Positions 8,764 through 17,659 of a stretch of 44,254 bases of DNA are shown here, piece by piece. The notes under the pieces were generated by a model that was not told where the DNA came from, searched no databases, and worked only from the letters and a program-made list of their open reading frames with translations. Position numbers and translations under genes: made by a program. This DNA comes from Acidobacteriota bacterium (GTDB lineage: Bacteria; Acidobacteriota; Terriglobia; Bryobacterales; Bryobacteraceae): assembly GCA_947470805.1 (NCBI GenBank), contig CANIVU010000074.1:1-44254 (forward strand). The letters are read 5' to 3'. The first letter of the stretch is position 1. Every line of letters starts with the position of its first letter.

Positions 8764-9846
8764 TTAGTAGCGAATGTCCAGGTGGGGGGTGGGCAGCCAC
8801 TTGTGCCCGTCCAGGCGCGAGTCCAATCCGGCCAGCATAATCCCGTTGGCCAGCAACGTTCGCTCCGGCGGAAACGGCGACCGTTTGCTCAGCACCAGAT
8901 CCTCAAAATGCTTCACCATAAAGCCCCAGTGATTGTGCACATAGAGCTGGATGTAAAAGCAGCTGGCGTGCACTTTGCCTGACTTTTCGCGGGCGGCGAA
9001 CAGATAGTCGCGGGCCTGCGTGTTGAGGTTCAGGATGGTGGCCTTCAGCCCGTCGCGATAGCGGACGAAGATGGCCTGATCGGGCTCAGTGGATTTGGGT
9101 ACATGGTTGACGCGGTGCTTCAGCGCGGCGTCGAGCAACTCGCGCGACCAGCTCTTGTCCTGCCACACCGCTTCGCCTTCGGCATAGCGAATTTCAGCGA
9201 TGCCTGTCTCGCCGCCCTTGCGTTTTTCCACCATGGCCTGCAACAGTTCAATGGCGTGATAGCCGTGTTCCTCGAGGTCGGAGAACGATACGGCCAGCAC
9301 CTCGTCGAGCTCAATGCCCCGCTGAAACTCCAGCGCTGGCCGCCGCCACGTCAACGGCAACGACGACCCGCAAAAGAACGGAATCCGGTCCCGCTTCACG
9401 CGGTCGTAAATGGCGCGCGCGTCGGCCCATTCGTAGGCGAAATACTTGTCGTTCATCAACGGCAGGACTCGGCCCGCGCGTTGAAATTCTGCCGTCACTT
9501 CATCAAAGCGCTTCTTCCGCGGATACATGAAATTCCCACGCGGCGTGCGCGGATAATCTCCGTGTTCGCCGATCACGGCCACGCCATCAACGGCAAGCTT
9601 CTCCCCACCCAGGCACAGCGCCTCATGCACGGACTTGCAGATGCGCACACCATACTCCTGCGCCTGTTCGCGCGCCATGTCGTTGGTGGGAAACTGATCG
9701 ACATAGAAGCTCACCGTGTTCAACCGCGGCCGGTGGCTGACGCCGTTCAACCGGTAGCCTTCCAGTAGCCGGCTCAAGAAGACATCGGCGTGCGAATTGG
9801 GAAACCAGACGTTGAGGACGATGGCGACGTTGGGACGGTTAGGCAT
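8764..9846 (-). CDS. Conserved protein of unknown function, 360 aa
   Basis: No signal peptide or membrane segment, so probably cytosolic. The N-terminus (VAIVLNVWFPNSHADVFLSRLLEGY) looks like a beta-alpha unit of a Rossmann-type fold, followed by VSFYVDQFPTNDMA and VDGVAVIGEHGDYP, which suggests a distant relationship to Gfo/Idh/MocA-like sugar enzymes without a GxGxxG loop. The second half has a conserved-looking HVNHVPKSTEPDQAIFVRYRDG stretch and FYIQLYVHNHWGFMVKH. I recall similar proteins in Acidobacteria and Planctomycetes without assigned function. The start is supported by a TATCCT box 7 nt upstream on the minus strand, which would give a leaderless message. It diverges from the 9880 gene. 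Confidence 0.82.
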   Translation of the reverse strand: MPNRPNVAIVLNVWFPNSHADVFLSRLLEGYRLNGVSHRPRLNTVSFYVDQFPTNDMAREQAQEYGVRICKSVHEALCLGGEKLAVDGVAVIGEHGDYPRTPRGNFMYPRKKRFDEVTAEFQRAGRVLPLMNDKYFAYEWADARAIYDRVKRDRIPFFCGSSLPLTWRRPALEFQRGIELDEVLAVSFSDLEEHGYHAIELLQAMVEKRKGGETGIAEIRYAEGEAVWQDKSWSRELLDAALKHRVNHVPKSTEPDQAIFVRYRDGLKATILNLNTQARDYLFAAREKSGKVHASCFYIQLYVHNHWGFMVKHFEDLVLSKRSPFPPERTLLANGIMLAGLDSRLDGHKWLPTPHLDIRY

Positions 9847-9853
9847 CCTGTTC

Positions 9854-9859
9854 AGGATA
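9854..9859 (-). promoter_or_regulatory. -10-like TATCCT box for the 8764-9846 gene
   Basis: TATCCT on the minus strand, 7 nt before the ATG at 9846. It lies only 5 bp from the plus-strand TAGAAT box of the divergent gene, so the two promoters physically overlap and may exclude one another. Confidence 0.4.
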
Positions 9860-9864
9860 TCGGA

Positions 9865-9870
9865 TAGAAT
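9865..9870 (+). promoter_or_regulatory. -10-like TAGAAT box for the 9880 gene
   Basis: TAGAAT followed by 9 nt and the ATG at 9880. No Shine-Dalgarno is present. A start site 6-7 nt after the box would fall 2-3 nt before the ATG. Confidence 0.4.
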
Positions 9871-9879
9871 CAGGCTGCG

Positions 9880-10242
9880 ATGAAGACACTACTCCTGTTG
9901 ATGACCAGTGCGCTGGCGATGCTGGCGGCCGATGTGGCCGGTGAATGGAAAGGCTCCGCCGAGGGGCCGAATGGAACGATGGAGCGGACGTTCTCCTTCA
10001 AGGTGGACGGTGCGAAACTGACCGGAGAAACAGTCAGTTCGTTTGCCGGTAAATCCGTGATCGAGGACGGTAAGGTTACCGCCGAAAGCGTGACCTTCAC
10101 GATCGTCGTCAAGTTCCAGGACAACGAAATGAAGATGAACTACAAAGGCAAAGTGACCGGTGCCGATACGATGACCCTTACCGCCGAGCGGCAGGGCGGC
10201 GAAGGGCAGGCGATTGAATGGAAAGTGAAGAAGGTGAAGTAG
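9880..10242 (+). CDS. Small exported beta-sheet protein of unknown function
   Basis: 120 aa. Signal peptide MKTLLLLMTSALAMLA, followed by an even pattern of beta strands (GEWKGSAEG, TFSFKVDGAKLTGET, VTFTIVVKF, KMNYKGKV, TMTLTAERQGGEG). This is the look of short lipocalin-like or streptavidin-like barrels common as secreted hypotheticals in Acidobacteria. It is lysine-rich at the C-terminus (WKVKKVK). It is transcribed away from the 9846 gene and converges with the membrane-protein gene ending at 10248. A 7-bp inverted repeat spans the facing stop codons. Confidence 0.82.
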   Translation: MKTLLLLMTSALAMLAADVAGEWKGSAEGPNGTMERTFSFKVDGAKLTGETVSSFAGKSVIEDGKVTAESVTFTIVVKFQDNEMKMNYKGKVTGADTMTLTAERQGGEGQAIEWKVKKVK

Positions 10243-10254
10243 AACTGCTACTTC
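10236..10254. terminator. Short inverted repeat between convergent stop codons
   Basis: GAAGTAG and CTACTTC form a 7-bp stem with a 5-nt loop over both stop codons. It has no T-tract, so it is at best a weak bidirectional terminator. Confidence 0.25.
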
Positions 10255-12212
10255 CTCCGGCTCAATAAATACGCCACGATGGCAAGGGAGAGTACCGTGA
10301 CGACGCGGCCGATCTGGTTTTCCAGCGGCGTGTCAAAGTGGAAGTCGATCTTGTGTTTCCCCGGCGGGAGATCGATCCGAACCTGTCCATAGACGTCTTC
10401 GGAAACCTTGTACTCCTGCCCGTTTTCGCGCGCGCGCCAATAGGGGTCATAGGCGAGTTGCAACGCGATCGATTGGCCCTGCGCCGTCTCAGCCGTGACT
10501 TCCAGCGTGTCCGATTTCTGCCACGTGGATTGGGCGATCGGGGTGGCCGGGTTCTCCAGCGTATCGACGTACTGTTGTAGCGCCTCGATATCGTCGGGCC
10601 ACGTGGGGAAACGGGATCGCGCGTAGCTGGCCGAGTCGACCACGCGCGCGATTCCAGCGTGCTTGCGAGGAACGCCATAGATCCAGTTGCCCTGCCCGTC
10701 TTCCCAAAGAACGGGGAGCGCGCCGATGTATTTGTGAGGGTGCTCGAAGTCGCAAAGGAGCAGCTTCGAAGTCTTGTCGTTGACCACCAAGTTGTCGACG
10801 CCAAAAGACTTGAGCCAGAGAATGTCCGTCTTGGCGTCTTCTCCCAGAACCAGACGCCAGAACATATCCATGATCTTGATGTTGGTAATCCCTTGTTCGG
10901 AACCGCCGCCAATTTGAGCGTTGTTGGTCCAGACGTTCCACCAGAAGCGAACGGTGCCGGTAACCTGCGAGCGCGTATTGGGGCGGTTTGTGGCCACCCA
11001 ATCGGCGATCTGGTACTCCAGCCTGTGCTTGTATTCTGACGTCCGCTGAATGTGCCGCCACGGCTTTTCGATGTAGTAGGCACCTGGGACCAGAACCGCC
11101 GCGAGCGCCACGGCGGCCACGGCGGCGCGAGGCATACGGCTAGGGAATCGCACCCAAAGCGCATGCAGCGCGAGACCGCAAAGCAAAATCAACGCGAGGT
11201 CCAATTCAGGAATCAGCCGCTCCGGCTCGCCCGCCACGCGGAAGTTGATGTAATACTGCCCCAGCGTATTCAGCGAGCAGAACGTAGCCACGCCAAGAAC
11301 GAAGATCGTCCACGCCTTCACTCCCCGGCGGGCCAGAAGCCAGGTCACCCCCAGGTAAACAACAGCCACGGCGAGCGCGAGTTGGACCGACCACAGCGTC
11401 CCCTTCTGGGAAACGATTGCCAGGTTGCGAGAGGTGATCTTCAGGAAGGACGGTGACAGCCAAAGGGCGCACAGCCCATAGGCGAGCACGGCAATGGCCA
11501 CCGCGCGGCCCCACACTTTCCAATCCCGCGTTTCCGTGAAAACAGCCCAGCACACCAGCGGGAACCATATGGCAAGCGAGGTGGCGCCGTAAAAATTATT
11601 GGAGACAACGGCGGCGCTGCCGATCGCCGACGCGGCCAACCAGCGAGTCTGCCCGGCCCGGAGTCCGTACCAGGCGCAGCCCAGGGCGAACGGGAGAATC
11701 GCGAACGCCGTCATATGCGGGCCTTCTCCGTAACGGACAAGCACGCTCAGGCGCTGCGCGAAGAATGGATACACATCGGCGCGGATATGCAGCATGAACA
11801 GGAGCGCGGGCGACACAACCGCGGCCGCTAACGCCGCGGCCCAGCCATAGAGTCGGGATCGGGAGCCAACACGAACCAGGAAGTAGATGAACGCAAAACC
11901 CAACGCATAGAAGAAGCCCGTGTAGATGTGATATGCCTTCCCTGCGACGACGCCGGTCAGCTTGGAAATGACAGCCGTGCCATAGCGGATTGCGGGCGGG
12001 TAGACGTAATCGAACCGGGTGCCGCCATACCAAAGCGGCTGCCAGCCCGGATGAGGGAGATTCTCGGAAAGATAGCGGCCATCGGCGATAAACGTGGAGT
12101 CGATGGTCATCCAGTTTTCGTAGTACTTCGTCTTGAAAATGGGCCAGATCATGGCCGCGACAATAGCGGCGATCAGGAACATGTCCACAGCCCAGGATTT
12201 GCGTTCAGTCAA
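10248..12212 (-). CDS. Polytopic membrane protein, 6-pyruvoyl-tetrahydropterin-synthase-related/GT-C-like
   Basis: 654 aa with about 11-13 hydrophobic segments in the first two thirds (FLIAAIVAAMIWPIF, IYTGFFYALGFAFIYFLV, AAALAAAVVSPALLFML and others), then a soluble C-terminal third ending in one last membrane helix and an RRK tail. The N-terminal HPGWQPLWYGGTRFDYVYPP segment resembles the loop of integral membrane proteins in the PTPS-related family, which look like GT-C glycosyltransferases. It may transfer sugars from a lipid carrier at the periplasmic face; this is inference. The start is TTG with AAGGA 9 nt upstream. The upstream receptor gene ends 110 bp away, with a strong hairpin between them. 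Confidence 0.8.
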   Translation of the reverse strand: MTERKSWAVDMFLIAAIVAAMIWPIFKTKYYENWMTIDSTFIADGRYLSENLPHPGWQPLWYGGTRFDYVYPPAIRYGTAVISKLTGVVAGKAYHIYTGFFYALGFAFIYFLVRVGSRSRLYGWAAALAAAVVSPALLFMLHIRADVYPFFAQRLSVLVRYGEGPHMTAFAILPFALGCAWYGLRAGQTRWLAASAIGSAAVVSNNFYGATSLAIWFPLVCWAVFTETRDWKVWGRAVAIAVLAYGLCALWLSPSFLKITSRNLAIVSQKGTLWSVQLALAVAVVYLGVTWLLARRGVKAWTIFVLGVATFCSLNTLGQYYINFRVAGEPERLIPELDLALILLCGLALHALWVRFPSRMPRAAVAAVALAAVLVPGAYYIEKPWRHIQRTSEYKHRLEYQIADWVATNRPNTRSQVTGTVRFWWNVWTNNAQIGGGSEQGITNIKIMDMFWRLVLGEDAKTDILWLKSFGVDNLVVNDKTSKLLLCDFEHPHKYIGALPVLWEDGQGNWIYGVPRKHAGIARVVDSASYARSRFPTWPDDIEALQQYVDTLENPATPIAQSTWQKSDTLEVTAETAQGQSIALQLAYDPYWRARENGQEYKVSEDVYGQVRIDLPPGKHKIDFHFDTPLENQIGRVVTVLSLAIVAYLLSRRK

Positions 12213-12270
12213 AAGGCGGATTCCTTATCGATGATTGTGACTGCTATATTCTACAATCCAGATCCCAACG

Positions 12271-12304
12271 CACGAAGGGCGCCCGGTAAAGGGCGCCCTT
12301 CGTG
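12271..12304 (-). terminator. 14-bp perfect hairpin after the large TonB receptor gene
   Basis: CACGAAGGGCGCCC and its exact complement are separated by the 6-nt loop GGTAAA, 18 bp beyond the stop codon at 12323. The stem is very stable, but no T-tract follows it on the minus strand, so it may act as an mRNA 3' stabiliser or as a factor-assisted terminator. Confidence 0.6.
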
Positions 12305-12322
12305 GTTGGTTGTGATTGTTGA

Positions 12323-15300
12323 TTAGAAGTACAGCTTCAACGCCACCTGCATCGAGCGCGGCGAGTTCAGCAGGTCACCGGCACCCGTTAACTGCCCGAA
12401 CTGGTTGCTCTGGAGCGAGAGGCTGCCGGTGCCGAAGCGGACGCGGTTAAACGCGTTGAACGCTTCGCCGCGCAGGTCGAGCCGGATCTGTTCCTTGATC
12501 TGGAAGGTCTTGGAGACAGAGATGTTCTCGTTGTAGTTGCCGAACTGGCGGAACTTCGGATTGTAACGAGTCTGATTGCCGAAGGTGTTCGCGGGTTGGG
12601 CCGGGAAGAAGCTGGCCGGTTGCACGAAACGATCGACAAACGGATCGAAGTCCCCGTTCTTCGGAGCGGCGCGCCATCCATCGTAAGTCGAGATGATCGG
12701 ACGCAGACCGCCACTGAACAGGGGCATGGAGTTGCTGGTGCCCAACCCGAGCGGCAGGCCGCTCGAATAGTAGGCGTTGCCGGAAACCCGCCATCCACCG
12801 ATGACCCAGTTGGCAACTGCGTTGTCGGCAAGGAACTTCTTGCCCTTACCGAACGGCAGTTCGTAAACGGTGCCGATCTTGAAGTTGTGCGGAACGTCAA
12901 ACTGGCCGATGGATTTCTCCAGGCCGCGGTTGAAGTGGTCCATTGCCGCACCGCCCACCCAGTAGCTGTCGGAATCGGTGAGGATCTTCGAGAAGACGTA
13001 GGAGGTCTGGAACTGCAGGCCACCCGAGTAGCGCTTTTCGAAGCGGATCATCGCCGCGTGATAGGTGGAGTGACCGGAGTGGTCACCGCCGCCCGACGCG
13101 GTGTCGATGGCGTTGTACTGCGGATAAGGACGCAGCGCGCGGCCAACAGTCGCCTGCGCGGCGCCCCAGCCACCCGTCCCGCGCAATCCGGAGGGATCGG
13201 CGAACGACGGATACGGCAACCGGACACCGGAGGCGATACCTGCCGCCGAGTTGATCGGTGCGTTGAGCGTGGTGGCCCCATACTGCGTCAAGTACTTCGG
13301 ATCCAACTGGTTGTAGTTCAGCAATCCAGATTGGAGGCCGGAGCCGAGCGAAGCATTGTAGGACGTTTCCATCAGCATCGTCGGAGACAACTGGCGCTGG
13401 ATCGAGATGTTCCAGGTGATGAAGGCCGGAGGCTTGGTGGCTTCCTTGCCCTGCCACCACGGCATGGCATCGCGATTGGCGAAGCTGGGGTCGATGAACG
13501 GCGGAGCCGACCAGGCCGGCAATCCGTTCTTTACCAGATACGACGGCTGATTGCCGTTGGTGGTGTCGGGGAAGTTCAGACCCAGAGTGAACCCGCGCTG
13601 GTGGGTGGAGCCCGTGACGGTGGTGATGTTGCCGTAGCTCAAACCAGCCGACGTGCGGATCACGGTCTTTTCCTTGTGCGTGTAGGCCATGCCGAAGCGG
13701 GGCCCGAAGTTATAGAAGTTGGAGTCCGCCAGCGAACGCGTGCCTTCGCGGCCCGTTCCCGTACCGGCGTAAATCAACGCGCCCTTCAGGTTGCCGGCAA
13801 GCGGATTGGGCTTGTTCGGATCGAAGTCGCTCCAGCTGTCGTTTTCGCCAGTCGGAGGCAGCATCGTCTCCCAGCGCAGTCCGAGGTTGAACATGAGGTT
13901 CGGCTTCGCGCGCCAATCGGTCTGGATGAATCCGGCGTACGACGGCCACTGCTGGCCGATGTAGCGAACCGTTTCCGCCACGCCGTCACTGGCATAGCCC
14001 AGCAACATGGAAGCAATCGGGCTCCCGCCGGCGGTCGTGAAGTTGGTGTCACCCTGGCCGCGGCCGGTGTTCTTGAAGTCGAACGTCATGCAGCCGGAAA
14101 CGCACTGACGGCCGAAACCGTTGTAGAACTGGTACATCGCCTGACCGCCGAACTTGATCGTGTGCTTGCCCTTGATGATGGTGACATCGTTGGCGAACTG
14201 TTTGATGAAGTTCTCCGAACCATTGTTAGCGCGACCGCCCCACTGGCTATAGCCATTGGAGAAGTTCATGTTGACCAGATTCTGCGCGCAATCGGCGACA
14301 TTGATGGCGCAAAACTTGGACTTCCAGTCGATGCCGCTCAGCACGGTGGCCTGGGGCGGATCGTGGTTTTCTTTCCAGTTGTTGCCGCCGCCGTAGAAGT
14401 GGTTGAAGATCGTCGGCGTGACGTTCCAATCCCAGCTGCCGCGGAAAACGTCCGAAGGCCGGCGGGTATCGTTGTAATTGACGAACAGGCCCGGAAGATC
14501 GGCGGGGCCCTGCGCACCCGGCTTTTCAAAGGAGCGGTTGTAGCCCCAATAGCCGGAGATGCGGTGCTTATCGTTAAACACGTGGTCGCCCTTCACGCTG
14601 AACTTGGTGTTGGGACGGATGACCGAGCCGCCGGTTACCAGATAGTTGTTCTGAACGTAACCGACCGTTCCGGGAACTGCGCCGTTGTTCGGCACCGGCA
14701 CCGTGCCGCTGCGGAAGACGCCGAGAGCCTTCACGATTTCCGGATCGAAACTGCTGGCCGGAACCTGATTGCCCGGGAACGGCTGCCGAGTCACAAGGCC
14801 CGCCGCATTGGTGGTCTGCGTAAGGGGGTTGTAGATCGGAATCTGCGCACCTGCGGCGTTCACCCAGTTACGGAAGTCGCCGTTGTACATCTCAGGGGTC
14901 GGGATCGTGCGCTGTGCTCCGGTCGCGCCTTCGCGGTTGCGGAAGGCTTCGTAGCTGACGAAGAAGAAGGTCTTGTTCTTGCCGTTGTAGAGTTTCGGAA
15001 TCACAACAGGACCGCCCACCGAAAAGCCGAAATCGTGCTGCTTGTAAATCGGCCGCGCAATGGAGCGGGCGTTGTTGAAGAAGTTGTTGGCGTCGATCGC
15101 GTTGTTACGCAGGAACTCGTACGCGGTGCCGTGCAGGTTGTTCGTGCCCGATTTGGACGCGAAGCTCATGATCCCGCCCGTCGCCTGGCCGAACTCGGCT
15201 TTGAAGCCGTTCGTGTCCACGGTAAATTCGGTGATCGCTTCGATCGAAGGCGCATTCACCGCCACCCAGCTCTGCGTCAGTGCGCGAGTGGTGTTGGCGG

Positions 15301-15874
15301 AGACGCCATCGAGGTTGGTGCCGTAACCGGCAGCCTGACCGCCGCCAAGGATGAAGCCGTTGTCGCCGCCGACATTCTTCGCTTCCGGCGTCATCGTTGC
15401 CAGGTTGAACGGGCTACGCATGGTGCCGCCAACGACGAGCGGCAGCTCGTCCACCAGCTTGTTATCGATCGTCACGCTCGACTTCGCGTTCTCCGTCGAA
15501 AGCGCCAGCGCGCTCGCCGAGATCTCAATCGCCTGCACCGAAGTGCCGACTTCCAGCGTCGCGTCCGCGCGTACCGTCGCCGAAGCGTTTAGGACAAGAC
15601 CCGTGATGCTGGCCGGGCGAAAGCCCTGCTTTTCCACGCGGACGGTGTACGTTCCGACTTGGAGCTGCGGAACCGTGTATTCGCCATTAGTGTTCGAAGG
15701 CGCGGTAAAGTTCACGCCAGTCTGTGTATTTGTTAAATGAACTTTGGCATCTGGAACAACGGCGCCGGAGGCGTCGCGAACCGTGCCCGTAATCGTTCCA
15801 CGCTCTGACTGCGCAAACAACGTAGCAGCGCAGAGAGCGAGGCAAAGCGCCACTTGGCACAAGTTTTTGGACAT
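12323..15874 (-). CDS. Oar-like TonB-dependent receptor with N-terminal carboxypeptidase-regulatory domain
   Basis: 1183 aa outer-membrane protein. After the signal peptide (MSKNLCQVALCLALCAATLFAQ) comes a CarboxypepD_reg-like beta-sandwich (GTITGTVRDASGAVVPDAKV through TVRVEKQGF, about residues 25-105). A plug region follows (VDELPLVVGGTMR, GYGTNLDGVSANT) and then a long beta-barrel ending in VALKLYF with the terminal Phe expected for BAM-inserted proteins. It probably imports or binds oligosaccharides or peptides; the ligand is unknown. A TTG in frame 21 bp upstream would add seven residues, but ATG at 15874 has AGAGG before it and begins the signal peptide. Base composition here is nearly G/C-balanced, unlike the flanks. 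Confidence 0.93.
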   Translation of the reverse strand: MSKNLCQVALCLALCAATLFAQSERGTITGTVRDASGAVVPDAKVHLTNTQTGVNFTAPSNTNGEYTVPQLQVGTYTVRVEKQGFRPASITGLVLNASATVRADATLEVGTSVQAIEISASALALSTENAKSSVTIDNKLVDELPLVVGGTMRSPFNLATMTPEAKNVGGDNGFILGGGQAAGYGTNLDGVSANTTRALTQSWVAVNAPSIEAITEFTVDTNGFKAEFGQATGGIMSFASKSGTNNLHGTAYEFLRNNAIDANNFFNNARSIARPIYKQHDFGFSVGGPVVIPKLYNGKNKTFFFVSYEAFRNREGATGAQRTIPTPEMYNGDFRNWVNAAGAQIPIYNPLTQTTNAAGLVTRQPFPGNQVPASSFDPEIVKALGVFRSGTVPVPNNGAVPGTVGYVQNNYLVTGGSVIRPNTKFSVKGDHVFNDKHRISGYWGYNRSFEKPGAQGPADLPGLFVNYNDTRRPSDVFRGSWDWNVTPTIFNHFYGGGNNWKENHDPPQATVLSGIDWKSKFCAINVADCAQNLVNMNFSNGYSQWGGRANNGSENFIKQFANDVTIIKGKHTIKFGGQAMYQFYNGFGRQCVSGCMTFDFKNTGRGQGDTNFTTAGGSPIASMLLGYASDGVAETVRYIGQQWPSYAGFIQTDWRAKPNLMFNLGLRWETMLPPTGENDSWSDFDPNKPNPLAGNLKGALIYAGTGTGREGTRSLADSNFYNFGPRFGMAYTHKEKTVIRTSAGLSYGNITTVTGSTHQRGFTLGLNFPDTTNGNQPSYLVKNGLPAWSAPPFIDPSFANRDAMPWWQGKEATKPPAFITWNISIQRQLSPTMLMETSYNASLGSGLQSGLLNYNQLDPKYLTQYGATTLNAPINSAAGIASGVRLPYPSFADPSGLRGTGGWGAAQATVGRALRPYPQYNAIDTASGGGDHSGHSTYHAAMIRFEKRYSGGLQFQTSYVFSKILTDSDSYWVGGAAMDHFNRGLEKSIGQFDVPHNFKIGTVYELPFGKGKKFLADNAVANWVIGGWRVSGNAYYSSGLPLGLGTSNSMPLFSGGLRPIISTYDGWRAAPKNGDFDPFVDRFVQPASFFPAQPANTFGNQTRYNPKFRQFGNYNENISVSKTFQIKEQIRLDLRGEAFNAFNRVRFGTGSLSLQSNQFGQLTGAGDLLNSPRSMQVALKLYF

Positions 15875-16003
15875 ATTCTGACCTCTGATTTTCAATAGGA
15901 CCCTGAGCCCGTGACCGGGGAGAAAAATAGACCGGTTGGGGGCAGTGTTTGCACAGTATCACAATCGCCCCCCGCGCCGGGACCCTCTTCCCACTCGTTG
16001 CGA

Positions 16004-16009
16004 TACGAT
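16004..16009 (+). promoter_or_regulatory. -10-like TACGAT box before the DUF1080 gene
   Basis: TACGAT, 9 nt spacer, ATG at 16019, no Shine-Dalgarno. Its spacing to the start codon is identical to that of the TAGAAT box at 9865. Confidence 0.35.
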
Positions 16010-16018
16010 GAGCGGGCT

Positions 16019-16864
16019 ATGACATTTCCGTTTCGTTCTGTTTTGGTTTTCGCCATCGCCTCCCTGGCCGCCGCCGCGCAAGAGGATTGGGTCAACCTCT
16101 TCAACGGCCGTAACCTCGACGGCTGGGTCATCAAGATCGCCGGCCATGAACTGGGCGACAACTACGGCGACACCTTCCGCGTCGGCCCCGGAGGCGTCAT
16201 CCAGGTTTCCTACGATAAATACGACAAGTTCGGCGCCCGCTTCTCCCACCTCTTCTACAAGCAAAAGCTTTCCCACTACCGCCTCGCCCTCGAATATCGA
16301 TTCACCGGTGAGCAGATGAAGGATGGCCCCAACTACGCCCGCCTCAACAGCGGCGTCATGGTCCACTCCCAGGCCCCCGAAACCATCCTCAAGGATCAGG
16401 ACTGGCCCATCTCCGTCGAGGCCCAGTTCCTCGCCAACGACGGCAATCTCGCCCGCCCCACCATGAACGTCTGCACGCCCGGCACCGATATCTACATGAA
16501 CGGCGCCAAAGTGAAGCCCCATTGCGTCAACTCCACTTCGAAAAAATACCCCGCCTCCCAGTGGGTCAGCGTGGAAGTGGAAGTGCTTGGCAACGACAAA
16601 GTCCGCCACAAAGTAGAAGGCGAAACCGTCCTCGAATACGAACACCCCGAAATCGGCGGCGGCGTCGCCAACCGCTTCGACCCCGCCATCAAAGTGGACG
16701 GCACTCCCCTCCGCGACGGCTACATCGGCCTCCAATCGGAAAGCCACCCCGTTGAGTTTCGCAACGTCCGCCTCCTGAATCTGAAAGGCTGCATGGACCG
16801 GACGGCGAAGAATTTCAAACCCTACTTCCTGGCTGCCGACAACGCCACCTGCCTTTACAAATAG
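16019..16864 (+). CDS. Exported DUF1080 (3-keto-disaccharide hydrolase-type) protein
   Basis: 281 aa. Signal peptide MTFPFRSVLVFAIASLAAAAQ. The family signature LFNGRNLDGW follows directly, and the rest is a concanavalin-like beta-sandwich (LALEYRFTG, GVMVHSQAPE, WVSVEVEVLGNDKVRHKVEGETVLEYEHPEIGG, GYIGLQSESHPVEFRNVRLLNL). Members bind or hydrolyse sugars and some cleave 3-keto-glycosides; they often work with Gfo/Idh oxidoreductases of the type seen at 3472-5784. A C-terminal tail with two Cys (KGCMDRTAKNF, ATCLYK) is predicted to form a disulfide. An in-frame extension upstream to 15911 has no signal peptide and is rejected. It is divergent from the TonB receptor. Confidence 0.92.
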   Translation: MTFPFRSVLVFAIASLAAAAQEDWVNLFNGRNLDGWVIKIAGHELGDNYGDTFRVGPGGVIQVSYDKYDKFGARFSHLFYKQKLSHYRLALEYRFTGEQMKDGPNYARLNSGVMVHSQAPETILKDQDWPISVEAQFLANDGNLARPTMNVCTPGTDIYMNGAKVKPHCVNSTSKKYPASQWVSVEVEVLGNDKVRHKVEGETVLEYEHPEIGGGVANRFDPAIKVDGTPLRDGYIGLQSESHPVEFRNVRLLNLKGCMDRTAKNFKPYFLAADNATCLYK

Positions 16865-17013
16865 GCCAGCCAGCCACGTGTGAGTATTCCTTCATGCGAC
16901 GCGCTTCCTACTGCTCTCGGCCCACTGCAAATAGGACGAATCGTCGTTAGTGCTAGGTGATTGGTTCCGGCACAGAATCAATGTAAGTTGCTAAGCTAAC
17001 AACATAGTCATCT

Positions 17014-17517
17014 ATGCATAAGCCTCACTCGGAACGTCCAAAAATGCCAGGCCTTCCGCGGCGCCGCCCGGAAGTGCGCCATTCCGCCCACGAAGCCGGC
17101 GTTATGCCCCGGACCGTGCCGATTCTTCCCGTAGCCCCGGAAACAAAGGAATTGAACGAGTTGCGGCCAACTACGCGCCTTAGCTGGTCGAAGGCGATTG
17201 TCGATCAAGCCCAACGGAGCGAAGCCGTTCCTCATCAGCCTGTCTACCACGCCAGCGATGTTCGCCCCGTGCGCTCGCAAGCTGCCGCTCGCGCCCGCGC
17301 CGGCATGGCGTTTCAGCCAGTTACTGCCACTGTCGATCCATTACCCGCTTCTGTAATAAGTGTTAACTCCGCCGTGCCGGCTCCCCTGACTCCGGAATTA
17401 GTATCTGAACCAACGGCGCCGGAACAAATGAGTTTGCCCGTCGAAGTCCCCGAAACCGCCTGGACTCGAATTCGCAAAGGATTTGGATCGTTGTTGGGCG
17501 TCTTCCACCGCGGCTGA
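17014..17517 (+). CDS. Doubtful proline/alanine-rich ORF of unknown function
   Basis: 167 aa with no signal peptide and no recognised domain. The sequence is rich in Pro, Ala, Arg and Val and low in predicted structure, ending in a short amphipathic segment (WTRIRKGFGSLLGVF). No Shine-Dalgarno precedes the ATG. A 10-bp hairpin 31 bp after its stop and the lack of a competing gene over 16865-17659 are modest support. The alternatives are a spurious ORF in a non-coding region or the remnant of an older gene. Composition over this stretch is less C-biased than the genes on its right. Confidence 0.4.
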   Translation: MHKPHSERPKMPGLPRRRPEVRHSAHEAGVMPRTVPILPVAPETKELNELRPTTRLSWSKAIVDQAQRSEAVPHQPVYHASDVRPVRSQAAARARAGMAFQPVTATVDPLPASVISVNSAVPAPLTPELVSEPTAPEQMSLPVEVPETAWTRIRKGFGSLLGVFHRG

Positions 17518-17548
17518 GCCGTCCGCCCGCTTGACATGCGCGATGTGT

Positions 17549-17575
17549 GCGCCCAGACTGGGAAGGTCTGGGCGC
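17549..17575 (+). terminator. 10-bp hairpin without clear T-tract
   Basis: GCGCCCAGAC and its exact complement flank the 7-nt loop TGGGAAG. It lies between the 17014 ORF and the cassette starting at 17660 and could end transcription of the former. A TTGACA at 17531-17536 lies just upstream but has no matching -10. Confidence 0.4.
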
Positions 17576-17659
17576 CATTGTCCACCCACAGATCGACTGA
17601 GCTAAGTCGGCCGGTCTGGCCCTCCGTCTTAGCCAAGTGCGACAGCCGGGGAGGTTGCC

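Noticed and set aside
12596-15592. Long plus-strand ORF of 998 codons
   Set aside because: It is antisense to the TonB-dependent receptor; its translation is Arg/Val/Gly-rich and has no signal peptide, domain or ribosome-binding site.
17531-17536. TTGACA as a -35 box for the 17660 cassette
   Set aside because: The hexamer 17 bp downstream (CAGACT) is a poor -10 and lies inside the 17549-17575 hairpin, and the gene start is 124 bp away.
17313-17636. Minus-strand ORF opposite the 17014 gene
   Set aside because: It lacks a ribosome-binding site and spans the 17549-17575 hairpin; its translation has no recognisable structure.
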